64,000 bases of DNA from Betaproteobacteria bacterium (lineage in GTDB: Bacteria > Pseudomonadota > Gammaproteobacteria > Burkholderiales > Usitatibacteraceae), in the NCBI GenBank assembly GCA_016791265.1, contig JAEUMY010000009.1, forward strand, positions 1 through 64,000. Direction: 5' to 3'. This document shows positions 32,220 through 41,357 of this stretch, one piece after another; position 1 is the first letter of the stretch, and the number at the start of each line of letters is the position of its first letter. The notes below the pieces were generated by a model that saw nothing but the letters and a program-made list of their open reading frames with translations, made no database searches and was not told where the DNA came from. The position numbers and the translations under genes are program-made.

Positions 32220-34476
32220 GTCTCACCATCACGCCGCCGGCGGCGTCTTCCACGAATGCGCCGCCGAACGGCATGCACATCGCGGCTGTCAGCGCGAAGC
32301 CCACGCCGGCGAGGTGCGCGCCTGTCGCCTGCTCGCGCAGCCGCAGCATCGAGCCCATCACGCAAGGTTGAGCGCGGGTCAGGCCAAAGAGCTTCACCGC
32401 TTCGACCGGCGCGGTCAGATCGATTTCACCCGTGTGCCGCACCGCGCGGCCCAGGGCCAGCGCATGGCCTTCGCGGCCCCAGAGGGCGATGCTGTCGAGG
32501 TCGCGCTTCACCGTGCGGACGCTGCCGCCTTCGATGCGTTCGCCGCTCGCCCAGTCGATCCAGTGTTCGCCGCGCGGGAAGTAGACCTCGACTTCGCCGC
32601 CCGGCTGCACGATGGGGGCGAAGAGCAGGGCCGGGCCGAAGAGGTATTGCAGCGGAAACGCGCGCGCCGCGCGATCATCGGGAAACGCGAGCGCCATCGC
32701 GCGCATCAGCGGCAGCCCGGTGCGCGCGGCCTCCTCGGCCGCGCCGGCGATGTAGGGAATCAGCCGATAGCGAAGCCGCAGCAGTTCGCGCGCGATGTCG
32801 AGCGCTTCCGCGCCGAACGCCCACGGCTCGCGCTCGCCGATGCCGTGATAGCGGAAGTGCGAGGAGAAGAGTGCGTTGGCCGTCCAGCGCAGATACAGCT
32901 CGGCGTCCGGCTGCGCGCTGCCGTAGAAGCCACCGACATCGGTCGCGTAGTACGGCACGCCCGACAGCCCGTAGCCAAGACCGGCGCGAATGCTGGCCGC
33001 CATGCCCTCCCAATCACCTTGCGGATCGCCGCCCCATTGCATCGGATAGCGTTGCGAACCGATGAAGCCGTCCCGCCCCCAGACCATGGCCGGCCCCCGG
33101 CCGTGGGCGTCGTTGAAGCGTTGTGTCGCCTCGTACACGCAACGGTTGTAGAGCAGGGGATAGACATTGTGCAGACGCCGCCCGGTCTCGCCGTTCGCGG
33201 CCACCATGTCGTCCTCCACCTGCTCGCCGAAGTCGGTTTTCATCACATCGGCGCCGTCGGCGAATAGCTGCTGATGCGAATCGGCCCACCACGCGGCCGC
33301 ATCGGGATGGGTGAAATCGACGATGCCCGACGGTGGCAGCGGGGTCAGCACGCTGCCGAACGGATTGTCGCCGGGATCCTTCACCCAATCGAACACGGCG
33401 GCCTTGCCCTCGCGATTCTTGAGCAGCCAACCTTTTCGCTCCAACTCGGCGAAGAGCGGGCTGTGGATGGAGATGTACGGATACTCCCAGACGCAGACTT
33501 TCAGCGCATGCGCCTTCAATGCCGCGAGAATACGCGGGGGATCGTCGAAGCGCGCCGGGTCCCACTGGAAGTTGAAGCGCGTCTTGACCTCCCACGCGGC
33601 GCGGCCGTCCAACGTGATGACATCGCAGGGCACGGCGAGGTCGCGCAACTGCTGGGCGGCGGCGAGCGCATCGGCCGGGGTGCGGTAGTAGGCGCGCGAG
33701 AGCCACATGCCGTAGCTCCACAGCGGCGGCAATGCTGGGCGGCCGGTGAGCGCGGTGTAGCGCTCCAGCATCTCGGCCGGCGCGCCCGCGAAGCAGAAAA
33801 GGTCGAGCGCATCGTCCTCGACCTCCAGCACGTGGCTGCGCTGCGACCATTGCGGATGGCCCACGCCGTGGCGGGTGGTGCCGGTGGTGAGCGCCAGAAG
33901 TCCCCAGCCGGCGCTGCTCCAGCAAAACGGGATGTTCTTGTACGACAACTCCGTGTTGACACCCAGCGCATCCTCGATGCGGCCGCGGATCAGCTGGCCA
34001 CGCTTGTCCAGCGGGCCGAACTTCTCGCCAAATCCGTAGATCGCCTCGTCGCTCGCCAACGCGAACGAGGCCAGCCAGCGGCGCGGCGCGGTGTCATCGA
34101 CCCCGAACGCGGGCAGGCGGCTGTGGCCGCGAAAATGTTCGTCGGTGATCGATCCGAGCACGGGCTTGCCGTTCCGGGTGAGCGTGATGCGCAAGGGTTC
34201 GCGGGCGAGTTCGAGTGCGAGATCGCCGGCGGCGACCCGCCAGCCGCGGTCGGTCGCGCTGACGGCGAGATTGCCGTGCAAGTCCTGACCCACCACGAGG
34301 CCATAGTCCGGCGCGGTCGGTGCGCCCAGCGTGAGGCGGAGAATGCCGGGCGCGTGCGCGCGCACGGTGAGCGGGAGATCGCCCAGCGTGAAGCGCGCCT
34401 CGCGCGCGTCGTGGCCCTGAGCTTCCAGCGCGCCCAAGCGGCGAAAGGTTGCGTGATTCAATGCGGTCGATGTCAT
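32203..34476 (-). CDS. GH31 glycosidase, alpha-xylosidase (YicI/XylS)-like
   Basis: The 757-residue enzyme is a GH31 protein. Asp415 in MKTDFGEQ is the nucleophile and Asp484 in QWGGD the acid/base, close to Asp416 and Asp482 of E. coli YicI. The K-T-D-F-G-E motif is characteristic of the alpha-xylosidase branch rather than alpha-glucosidases. No signal peptide is seen, so it acts on imported oligosaccharides and releases xylose for the XylB-like dehydrogenase. It lies two bases after the permease gene of the sugar ABC importer. Confidence 0.9.
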   Translation of the reverse strand: MTSTALNHATFRRLGALEAQGHDAREARFTLGDLPLTVRAHAPGILRLTLGAPTAPDYGLVVGQDLHGNLAVSATDRGWRVAAGDLALELAREPLRITLTRNGKPVLGSITDEHFRGHSRLPAFGVDDTAPRRWLASFALASDEAIYGFGEKFGPLDKRGQLIRGRIEDALGVNTELSYKNIPFCWSSAGWGLLALTTGTTRHGVGHPQWSQRSHVLEVEDDALDLFCFAGAPAEMLERYTALTGRPALPPLWSYGMWLSRAYYRTPADALAAAQQLRDLAVPCDVITLDGRAAWEVKTRFNFQWDPARFDDPPRILAALKAHALKVCVWEYPYISIHSPLFAELERKGWLLKNREGKAAVFDWVKDPGDNPFGSVLTPLPPSGIVDFTHPDAAAWWADSHQQLFADGADVMKTDFGEQVEDDMVAANGETGRRLHNVYPLLYNRCVYEATQRFNDAHGRGPAMVWGRDGFIGSQRYPMQWGGDPQGDWEGMAASIRAGLGYGLSGVPYYATDVGGFYGSAQPDAELYLRWTANALFSSHFRYHGIGEREPWAFGAEALDIARELLRLRYRLIPYIAGAAEEAARTGLPLMRAMALAFPDDRAARAFPLQYLFGPALLFAPIVQPGGEVEVYFPRGEHWIDWASGERIEGGSVRTVKRDLDSIALWGREGHALALGRAVRHTGEIDLTAPVEAVKLFGLTRAQPCVMGSMLRLREQATGAHLAGVGFALTAAMCMPFGGAFVEDAAGGVMVRRDGNA

Positions 34477-34478
34477 GT

Positions 34479-35309
34479 CTATCCTTTGACGCCTCCACTG
34501 GTCAGTCCGCTCACCACCCGCTCCTGGAAAATCAGGATCACGATGACCACCGGCACCATCGCGATGACCAGCGCCGCGGAGATCGTGGGCCACGGAAACG
34601 AGAATTCGCCCTGATACATCTGGATGCCCACCGGCAGCGTGCGGTAGGCGGTGGCGGAGTTGAACGAGAGGGCCAGCAGGAACTCATCCCACGCGTTCAC
34701 GAAGGCGAGAATGCCGGCGGTGAAGACGCCCGGCGCCGACAGCGGAATGACCACGCGCCACAGGGCGCCCAGCCGGGTGCAGCCGTCGATCATGGCGGCG
34801 TTCTCCAGGTCGCGCGGGATGTCCTGGAAGAAGCTCACGAGAATCAAGGTGCAGATGGGCAGGTTCAACACGGTGTAGGGAATGATGAGCGCCCAGTAAC
34901 TGTTCAGGAGGCCGACGCCGCGCATGATTTCAAAAAGCGGCACCATCAGCGTCACCAGCGGGAACATCGACACGGCGACGATCGCGGCCAGGATGATGCC
35001 GCGCCGCTTCAGCTGGAGACGCGCGATGGCATAGGCCGCGAGTGCCGCCAGCAGCAGCGACAGCAGCGTCGCGCCGAGCGCGACGATCGCGCTGTTGGCC
35101 AGATAGAGCGGCAGCGGCTGGTCGCGGAAGGCGGCGACGAAGTTGGCCGCGGTCGGGTCCTGCGGCCAGTAGGTGATGGGCTTGGTCGTGAGTTCCACCT
35201 CGGATTTGAACGCGGTGGCGAGAATCCAGAGCGCCGGGAAGCAGCCGTTCAGGATGACGCTCGCCGCTGCGAATATTCGCAAGGCGCGACCGGAGGTGAA
35301 CGCGGTCAT
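34479..35309 (-). CDS. Sugar ABC transporter permease (MalG type)
   Basis: The 276-residue protein has six helices and the EAA-loop equivalent ENAAMIDGCTRLGALWRVVIPLSAPG. The C-terminus FQERVVSGLTSGGVKG is the usual MalG-family ending. Its ATG overlaps the preceding permease stop as ATGA. It works with the permease, binding protein and ATPase encoded just upstream to import an oligosaccharide. The palindrome at 35269 is read as RIFA near the N-terminus. Confidence 0.94.
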   Translation of the reverse strand: MTAFTSGRALRIFAAASVILNGCFPALWILATAFKSEVELTTKPITYWPQDPTAANFVAAFRDQPLPLYLANSAIVALGATLLSLLLAALAAYAIARLQLKRRGIILAAIVAVSMFPLVTLMVPLFEIMRGVGLLNSYWALIIPYTVLNLPICTLILVSFFQDIPRDLENAAMIDGCTRLGALWRVVIPLSAPGVFTAGILAFVNAWDEFLLALSFNSATAYRTLPVGIQMYQGEFSFPWPTISAALVIAMVPVVIVILIFQERVVSGLTSGGVKG

Positions 35310-36214
35310 CGCGCCTCCTCCCCGCGAATGTGGCGCATGTACACCCAGGTCGTCAGCATGGAGAGGCCGAACATCACCACCGCCAGCGCCGAGCTGTAGC
35401 CGAGATCGAGATAGTCGACCGCGTTCATGTGGATGTACATGGCGAGTGTCTGCGTGTCCTCGCCCGGGCCGGGAATGCTGTAGGGAATGTCGAAGGACTG
35501 AATCGCGGTGAGCGTGCGGAAAATCAGCGCCACCAGCATCGACGGCACGAGGAGCGGCAGCGTGATCTGGGTGAACTGCGTCCACTTGCTGGCGCCATCG
35601 ACCTCGGCCGCTTCGTAGAGCGAGCGCGGAATGGTCTGCAAGCCCGCCAGCAGTATCAACGCCATGAAGGAGGATGTCTTCCAGATCGTGGCGATGCACA
35701 CGGCGAACATCGTGAGCATGGCCGACGCCGACCAGATCGGCGTGGGCAATCCCAGGCGGCGCAGCACATCGTTGACGATGCCGTAGTCCGAGTGGAAGAA
35801 CCACGCGAAGATGAGGCCCACGAATGCGAGCGGCATGGCCCAGGGCAGCAACAACGCCAGCCGCACCGGCCCCTTCCAGCGCACGGCCGTGTTGGCGAGG
35901 AGTGCGAGGCCCATGCCCACCACCAGCGCGCCGGGCACGGTCACGACGACGATGACCAGCGTGTTGCGAAGCGCGCGCCAGAACTGCGCATCGGCGATGA
36001 CCAGCGCGTAGTTCTCCAGCCCCGCCCAGCGCGCGGGCTGGCCGGTGAGCAGCCGCGCGTCATGCACGCTGTTCCACAAGAGCACCAGCACCGGGTAGAC
36101 CACGATGACGGCGATGAACACGAACGCGGGCGCCAGCAGCCACGCGGCCAACGTGGCCTCGTCGGGGTCGGCGAGGCGTTGCCTGAGCGAGCGGCCGGGC
36201 GGTCGGGTGTTCAT
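35306..36214 (-). CDS. Sugar ABC transporter permease (MalF type)
   Basis: The 302-residue protein has six to seven helices and the EAA loop YEAAEVDGASKWTQFTQITLPLLVPS. The start ATG overlaps the binding-protein stop as TGATG; an extra TTG codon precedes it. It pairs with the MalG-type permease downstream. Confidence 0.94.
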   Translation of the reverse strand: MNTRPPGRSLRQRLADPDEATLAAWLLAPAFVFIAVIVVYPVLVLLWNSVHDARLLTGQPARWAGLENYALVIADAQFWRALRNTLVIVVVTVPGALVVGMGLALLANTAVRWKGPVRLALLLPWAMPLAFVGLIFAWFFHSDYGIVNDVLRRLGLPTPIWSASAMLTMFAVCIATIWKTSSFMALILLAGLQTIPRSLYEAAEVDGASKWTQFTQITLPLLVPSMLVALIFRTLTAIQSFDIPYSIPGPGEDTQTLAMYIHMNAVDYLDLGYSSALAVVMFGLSMLTTWVYMRHIRGEEAR

Positions 36215-37455
36215 CAACGCAGCGCCCGCCCGACGCGATGCTCGATTTCATCCAGCGCCTGCTTGGGCGAACGCGCACCGGCCAGCACGGCGTTGAGATT
36301 CAGCCGAATGGCATCGGACACGGGTCGGTACATCGGCGTGACCGGCCGCGGCACGGCGGTCTCGACGACGGGCAGCGCATCGGCGAACCACGGCACGGCG
36401 GCCAGCACCTCGGGGTCGCGAAACACGTGCGCATGCACCGGCTGCAACGACGCGCGCAGCGCGAGCTTCTTGCTCGTCTCCGCCCCCGAGAGCCAGGTGA
36501 CCAAGCGCGCCGCTTCGGCCTTGTGGCGCGAGTACGCCGACACCGCCCAGTTCCAGCCGCCAAGACAGGACACCGCCTCGCCGCCCGGCATGGCCGGCAG
36601 GCGCACGACGCCGACCTTGCCCGTCACGCGCGTGTCCTTCCCGGTCTGGAAGAGGTTCCAGCCGTATCCCCACAACACGGCGAAGACGGCTTTGCCGGCC
36701 TGGAATTCCTTTCTCGTGTCGTCGGTGCCGACCTCGGCGACATTGGGTTTCGCCACACCCTGGCGAATCATGTCCTGCCACATCGCGATGCCAGCTTCGG
36801 CTTTGGCGCGGTCGAAGGCGAGCTTGCCGTCCCGCACCACCTCGCCCCCCAGGCTCCAGTAGGGCAGGAGGAAGGTACACACCGCGCCTTCGATGGCGCG
36901 GCCCTGGAAACTCAAGCCCTGCAAATTGGGATCGCGCTCGGCGGCGAGTATTTTCTTTGCGGCGGCGGCCAGCTCGGGCCAGGTTGTCGGTGGCGCGACG
37001 CCGTGCTTCGCGAGCAGGTCCTTGCGATAGTAGAGATACATCGCGTCCGAGAACGCGGGCAGCGCTTGCAGGCGACCGGCGACCGTGTTGGCGGCGCGAT
37101 AGCGCGGCAGATAGCTCGCGAGCATCGCCTCGCGGTCCGCGCCGAGATGGGCGTCCAGCGGTTCGGCCCAACCGGCGGCGGCGAACTGCGCGGGCCGCAC
37201 CACGTCGATCAGGAACACGTCCAGCGAGCTGTCGCGCGCGGAGAGCAGGGTGTTGAGGTAGCGCTGGAGCAGCTCCGAGGTGGCGCCGCCCACTTCGAGG
37301 GTGATGGTGACGCCGGGATTCAGTTGCGAATATTCGCGCAGGAGCTCGCGAAACACATCGGGCCGGTGCTGGCCGCCCACCAGCACTTTGAGCTCGGTCG
37401 CGGCCTCGCTGGCGAGTGCCGCCGAAAGCAGCAGGGCGCCGAAAAGGAACTTCAC
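36214..37455 (-). CDS. Sugar ABC transporter substrate-binding protein (MalE/UgpB type)
   Basis: The 413-residue periplasmic protein has a short signal peptide (residues 1-19, ending ASEAA). Family features follow: [47 protein letters not shown] and the C-terminal [16 protein letters not shown]. The GTG start overlaps the ATPase stop as GTGA. The ligand is probably an oligosaccharide handled by the GH31 enzyme. The palindrome at 37326 is read as EYS. Confidence 0.92.
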   Translation of the reverse strand: MKFLFGALLLSAALASEAATELKVLVGGQHRPDVFRELLREYSQLNPGVTITLEVGGATSELLQRYLNTLLSARDSSLDVFLIDVVRPAQFAAAGWAEPLDAHLGADREAMLASYLPRYRAANTVAGRLQALPAFSDAMYLYYRKDLLAKHGVAPPTTWPELAAAAKKILAAERDPNLQGLSFQGRAIEGAVCTFLLPYWSLGGEVVRDGKLAFDRAKAEAGIAMWQDMIRQGVAKPNVAEVGTDDTRKEFQAGKAVFAVLWGYGWNLFQTGKDTRVTGKVGVVRLPAMPGGEAVSCLGGWNWAVSAYSRHKAEAARLVTWLSGAETSKKLALRASLQPVHAHVFRDPEVLAAVPWFADALPVVETAVPRPVTPMYRPVSDAIRLNLNAVLAGARSPKQALDEIEHRVGRALR

Positions 37456-38549
37456 GCCGCCGACCCGATCAGCGCGCCGTCGTCGGCGCGAAACGCATGC
37501 GCGCGGCCGAGGTCGAGATACACCGTGTGCCGTTCGCCCGCCGCCATGCGAATCGAAGGCGAGAGCCGCGCGATAAGCGGGCCGGCCGCGGTCGTGAAAG
37601 TGACCAGCGTTTCGGCGCCGAGCGGCTCGACCACGTCGACGGCGGCCGCGATTGGCGTGTGCGTGTTGGCGGTGGCGCCCGCGTGGACATCCTCGGGGCG
37701 GATGCCGAGGACGACGGCGCCGCCTGCCAGCGGCTTGAGCTTGGCGGCGAGCGCCTCATCCGGTTGAAGCGCCGCACCTTCGCCCAGCAGCAGCCCGCCC
37801 GCGTCCGTGGCTCGGGCCGAGAGAAAGTTCATCGGCGGCGAGCCGGTGAAGCCCGCGACAAAGCGGGACGCGGGGCGATGGTAGATCTCATCCGGCGTGC
37901 CCACCTGCATGATGCGTCCGGCCGACAGCACCACGATGCGCTGGGCCAGCGTCATGGCCTCCACCTGGTCATGGGTCACGTAAATGGTGGTGACGCCGAG
38001 CCGCTGATGCAGCTTCTTGATTTCGGTGCGCACCTCGCCGCGCAACTGCGCGTCGAGATTCGACAGCGGTTCGTCGAACAGGAAGAGTTTCGGCTGGCGC
38101 ACGATGGCGCGACCCATCGCGACCCGCTGGCGTTGGCCGCCGGACAGCGCGCGCGGTTTGCGCTCGAGAAGATGGTCGATCTTGAGCGCCTTGGCCGCGT
38201 CCTTCACCCGCGCGTCGATTTCGGCCGCCGGCGCCTTGCGCAGCCTGAGGCCGAACGCGAGATTTTCATAGACGTTCTTGTGCGGATACAGCGCGTAATC
38301 CTGGAACACCATCGCGACATCGCGCTCGCGCGGGGGCAAATCGTTCACCACCCGCCCGCCGATGGCGACCGTGCCGCCGGTGATGCTCTCCAGTCCCGCG
38401 ATCATGCGCATCAAGGTCGACTTGCCGCAGCCCGAGGGGCCGACGAACACCATGAATTCACCCGCGGCGATCTCCAGGTCCACGCCGTGAATGACCTGCG
38501 TCGCGCGGTCGTAGGCTTTGGTGACCTGCTTCAACGAGACGCCGCTCAT
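37452..38549 (-). CDS. Sugar ABC transporter ATPase (MalK/UgpC type)
   Basis: The 365-residue ATPase has Walker [10 protein letters not shown], the Q-loop FQDYALYPH, signature [14 protein letters not shown], Walker [13 protein letters not shown], and the C-terminal MalK-type regulatory (TOBE) domain. It powers the importer whose other parts follow in one overlapping set. It leads the transporter block, 164 bases after the aldolase gene. Confidence 0.95.
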   Translation of the reverse strand: MSGVSLKQVTKAYDRATQVIHGVDLEIAAGEFMVFVGPSGCGKSTLMRMIAGLESITGGTVAIGGRVVNDLPPRERDVAMVFQDYALYPHKNVYENLAFGLRLRKAPAAEIDARVKDAAKALKIDHLLERKPRALSGGQRQRVAMGRAIVRQPKLFLFDEPLSNLDAQLRGEVRTEIKKLHQRLGVTTIYVTHDQVEAMTLAQRIVVLSAGRIMQVGTPDEIYHRPASRFVAGFTGSPPMNFLSARATDAGGLLLGEGAALQPDEALAAKLKPLAGGAVVLGIRPEDVHAGATANTHTPIAAAVDVVEPLGAETLVTFTTAAGPLIARLSPSIRMAAGERHTVYLDLGRAHAFRADDGALIGSAA

Positions 38550-38713
38550 GGCGTGTCGCCTTTGCGAATATTCGCAGTGCCGGTTTCGCGCAGCGGCGAC
38601 AGGAATTCCGGGGCGGGGCGCGTGTTGCGAATATTCGCAACGGGCATGCAGCCGCCCGGACTCGTCGCCGCGATGATCAAACCCCGCGAGGTGCTCGATG
38701 GCGTGCGCATGGC
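38550..38713. other. Noncoding gap with two palindromes 63 bases apart
   Basis: The gap between the aldolase and ATPase genes holds two exact extended copies of the palindrome, at 38564 and 38627. No promoter boxes or terminator are evident. Other junctions in this operon are tight, so this gap is unusual. Confidence 0.6.
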
Positions 38714-39526
38714 TCAGTACACGCCTGACGACACCTGCTTCGCCAGGGCGGGCCGGAGCGCGGTGAGAAACTGGTTGGCCTGGCGCATCATCATGCCCAT
38801 GTCGGAGGCGATGGCGACGTAGTCGTAGCCCATGTTGAGGAAGGACTGCACCATCTCCGGCGTGGGTCCCACGGTGCCGATGGGCTTGCCGAGGGCGCGG
38901 GCGCGCTTGGCGGCATCGGCCATGGCGTTTTGCACGTCGGCGTGAGCGATGTTGCCGATGTGGCCCAGCGCCGCCGACAAATCGCCGGGCCCCATGAAGA
39001 TCGAATCGACGCCGTCGACGGCCGCGATTTCTTCAAGGCGGCCCAGCGCCTCACCGGTCTCGATCTGAATCATGCGGAAGACGCCTTCATTGGCGCGCTT
39101 GCCGTAGTCCGCCACCGTCGCGTAGCGACTGGCGCGATGCATGGCGGCGAAGCCACGCGTGCCGGGCGACGCGGCGCCGGGCAGCGGGTAGCGCGTGGCG
39201 GCCACGGCGCGGCGGGCGTCGTCGGCGTTTTGCACGAAGGGAAACATGAGCGTCTGCGCACCGATGTCGAGGGCGCGCTTCACCAGCACGCCGTCGTTCC
39301 AGGCGAGCCGCACCACCGGTGTCGCGGGCGTGCCGGCGATGGCTTGCAGCAGGTGGTAGGCATCCTTGTAGTCGATGGGCACATGCTCCATGTCGACCAC
39401 GACCCAGTTGAAGCCGGCGCAACCCATCGCCTCCGCGGTCGAGACCGCGCCGGACATGAGCCAGGTGCCGACAGGCACGGCGTTGTTGGAAAGCAGTTCG
39501 CGAAACGGATTGGTGAGCGGATCCAT
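38714..39526 (-). CDS. HpcH/HhaI-type aldolase (2-keto-3-deoxy-pentonate aldolase-like)
   Basis: The 270-residue protein is a class II aldolase of the HpcH/GarL/RhmA group: [16 protein letters not shown] at the start, the conserved [13 protein letters not shown] with metal-binding and catalytic residues, [23 protein letters not shown] and [13 protein letters not shown]. In this cluster it should split 2-keto-3-deoxy-pentonate into pyruvate and glycolaldehyde, the last Dahms step. It follows the dehydratase by 16 bases. Confidence 0.88.
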   Translation of the reverse strand: MDPLTNPFRELLSNNAVPVGTWLMSGAVSTAEAMGCAGFNWVVVDMEHVPIDYKDAYHLLQAIAGTPATPVVRLAWNDGVLVKRALDIGAQTLMFPFVQNADDARRAVAATRYPLPGAASPGTRGFAAMHRASRYATVADYGKRANEGVFRMIQIETGEALGRLEEIAAVDGVDSIFMGPGDLSAALGHIGNIAHADVQNAMADAAKRARALGKPIGTVGPTPEMVQSFLNMGYDYVAIASDMGMMMRQANQFLTALRPALAKQVSSGVY

Positions 39527-39542
39527 GTCAGTCGTGGGCTCC

Positions 39543-41276
39543 CTAGTAGATCGGGGGTTCGGGGGTGGGTGCGGTGCCGGTCAGAAAGTCGAAGTCGCAG
39601 CCGCGATCCGCCTGCAGCACATGCTCGGTGTAAAGACGTTGCCAGCCGCGCGCGAAGACCGGCGCCCGCGGCGGAAGCGTCTCGCGGCGTCGCGCCAGCT
39701 CCGCGTCATCGACCAGCATGTCGAGACGGCGCGCCGGCACATCAAGGCGAATGCGGTCGCCCGTCTTCAACAGCGCGAGCGGGCCGCCCACGGCGGATTC
39801 GGGGGTGACATGGACCACGCAGGTGCCATAGTGGGTGCCGCTCATGCGGGCGTCAGAGATGCGCACCATGTCGCGCACACCCCGTGCGAGCAGCGGCTTG
39901 GGGATGGGCAGGTTGCCCCACTCCGGCATGCCGGGCGCGCCGACCGGGCCGCCGTTGCGAAGCACCAGCACGCTGTCCTCGTCGATGCCGCTGTCTTCGC
40001 GATGCACGGCGGCCAACATCGCCTCGTTGCTGTCGTAAACGAACGCGACACCCTCGTGACACAGGAACTTCGGGCTGGCCGCGCTGGCCTTGATGACCGC
40101 GCCGTCCGGGCAGAGATTGCCGCGCAGCACCGCCAACGCCGGCTCGCGAGTCACCGGTTGATCGAGGGCGCGGATGACCGCGGCGTCCTGCACTTCGGCC
40201 GTGGCGATGTGCTCGCCCAAGGTGCGGCCGGTCACGGTGAGCGTCGTGCCATCGACTTCATCGCCGAGCCGCTTCAAGAGCGCCGGCAGGCCGCCCGCAT
40301 AGTGAAAGTCTTCCATCAGCCGGTCGCCGTTGGGAAAGAGATTGGCGATGACTGGGATGCGGCGCGCGACGGCATCGAGTTCGTCCAGGTCGATCGTGAT
40401 GCCGGCGCGTCCGGCGATGGCGACGATGTGGATGGCGGCGTTGGTCGAGCCGCCCAGCGCCATGCAGGCTACGATTCCGTTCTTCACGGCGGCCGGTGTG
40501 AGGCAGCGCGAAGGGGTCAGCTCCTCCCACACCATGTCGACGATGCGTCGTCCGCACGCCCACGCCATGCGGGGGTGCCCGGCATCCATCGCCGGCAGGG
40601 ATGAGGCGCCCGGCAGCATGAAACCCATGGCTTCGATGATGCCGGCCATCGTGCTGGCCGTGCCCATGGTGTTGCAGGTGCCGGGCGAGCGGGTCATGCG
40701 CGCTTCAAGGCGTATCCACTCCTTCTGGTCGATGTTGCCGGATTGGTACTCATCCCAAAACTTGCGCGTATGCGTGCCGGCTCCCACGGTCTGCCCACGA
40801 TAGCGGTCGTTCAGCATGGGACCGGCCGGGCAGCAGAGCGCGGGAAGGCCCATGCTGAGCGCGCCCATCAACATGCCCGGGAGGGTCTTGTCGCAACCAC
40901 CGAGCAGCACGGCGCCATCGACCGGATGAGAGCGCAACAGCTCTTCGGTCTCCATCGCGAGGAAGTTGCGGTAGAGCATGGTGGTGGGCTTCACCATGAC
41001 TTCGCCCAAGGACAGCGCAGGCAGCTCGACGGGAAAGCCGCCGGCCGCGACAATGCCCTCGCGCACCGAGGCGGCGCGCTCGCGCAAATGGGCGTGGCAA
41101 GGCGAAAGATCGCTCCACGAGTTGATGATGGCGATGACCGGGCGGCCGAGAAACTGCTCGCGATCGAGGCCTCGCTGCTGCAGGCGTTGGCGATGGGCGA
41201 AGGCGCGCATGTCGTCCTTCGCCAGCCAGCGCTGGCTGCGCAATGACTCCAGACTTCGCCTCGGCGGCTGCGACAT
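39543..41276 (-). CDS. IlvD/Edd family pentonate (xylonate/arabinonate) dehydratase
   Basis: The 577-residue protein has the three iron-sulfur cysteines Cys60, Cys128 (GGCDKTLPGM) and Cys201 (GTCNTMGTAS). They are spaced as in the Rhizobium L-arabinonate dehydratase (59/127/200, 579 residues). SDARMSGTHYGTCVVHVTPE near the C-terminus marks the sugar-acid branch rather than dihydroxyacid dehydratase. It makes 2-keto-3-deoxy-pentonate for the aldolase encoded next. ATG 41276 (MSQPPRRS) is used. Confidence 0.92.
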   Translation of the reverse strand: MSQPPRRSLESLRSQRWLAKDDMRAFAHRQRLQQRGLDREQFLGRPVIAIINSWSDLSPCHAHLRERAASVREGIVAAGGFPVELPALSLGEVMVKPTTMLYRNFLAMETEELLRSHPVDGAVLLGGCDKTLPGMLMGALSMGLPALCCPAGPMLNDRYRGQTVGAGTHTRKFWDEYQSGNIDQKEWIRLEARMTRSPGTCNTMGTASTMAGIIEAMGFMLPGASSLPAMDAGHPRMAWACGRRIVDMVWEELTPSRCLTPAAVKNGIVACMALGGSTNAAIHIVAIAGRAGITIDLDELDAVARRIPVIANLFPNGDRLMEDFHYAGGLPALLKRLGDEVDGTTLTVTGRTLGEHIATAEVQDAAVIRALDQPVTREPALAVLRGNLCPDGAVIKASAASPKFLCHEGVAFVYDSNEAMLAAVHREDSGIDEDSVLVLRNGGPVGAPGMPEWGNLPIPKPLLARGVRDMVRISDARMSGTHYGTCVVHVTPESAVGGPLALLKTGDRIRLDVPARRLDMLVDDAELARRRETLPPRAPVFARGWQRLYTEHVLQADRGCDFDFLTGTAPTPEPPIY

Positions 41277-41357
41277 GGGGCTTAGTGAAACGGCGGAAAA
41301 GTGGGAAGGCAAAAAACGGGACAGCGCTTCCGCCCTGCGCTGTCCCGCCAGAGGCGA

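Noticed and set aside
32025-33065. Arg-rich rightward open frames opposite the GH31 gene
   Set aside because: They are composition-driven shadows in G+C-rich DNA, with no domain pattern, and lie antisense to a clear gene.
29615-41276. The sugar cluster as an L-rhamnose or L-fucose oxidative pathway
   Set aside because: The dehydratase is of the IlvD/Edd pentonate type and the glycosidase is alpha-xylosidase-like, so a pentose fits better. Rhamnonate routes usually use an enolase-superfamily dehydratase.
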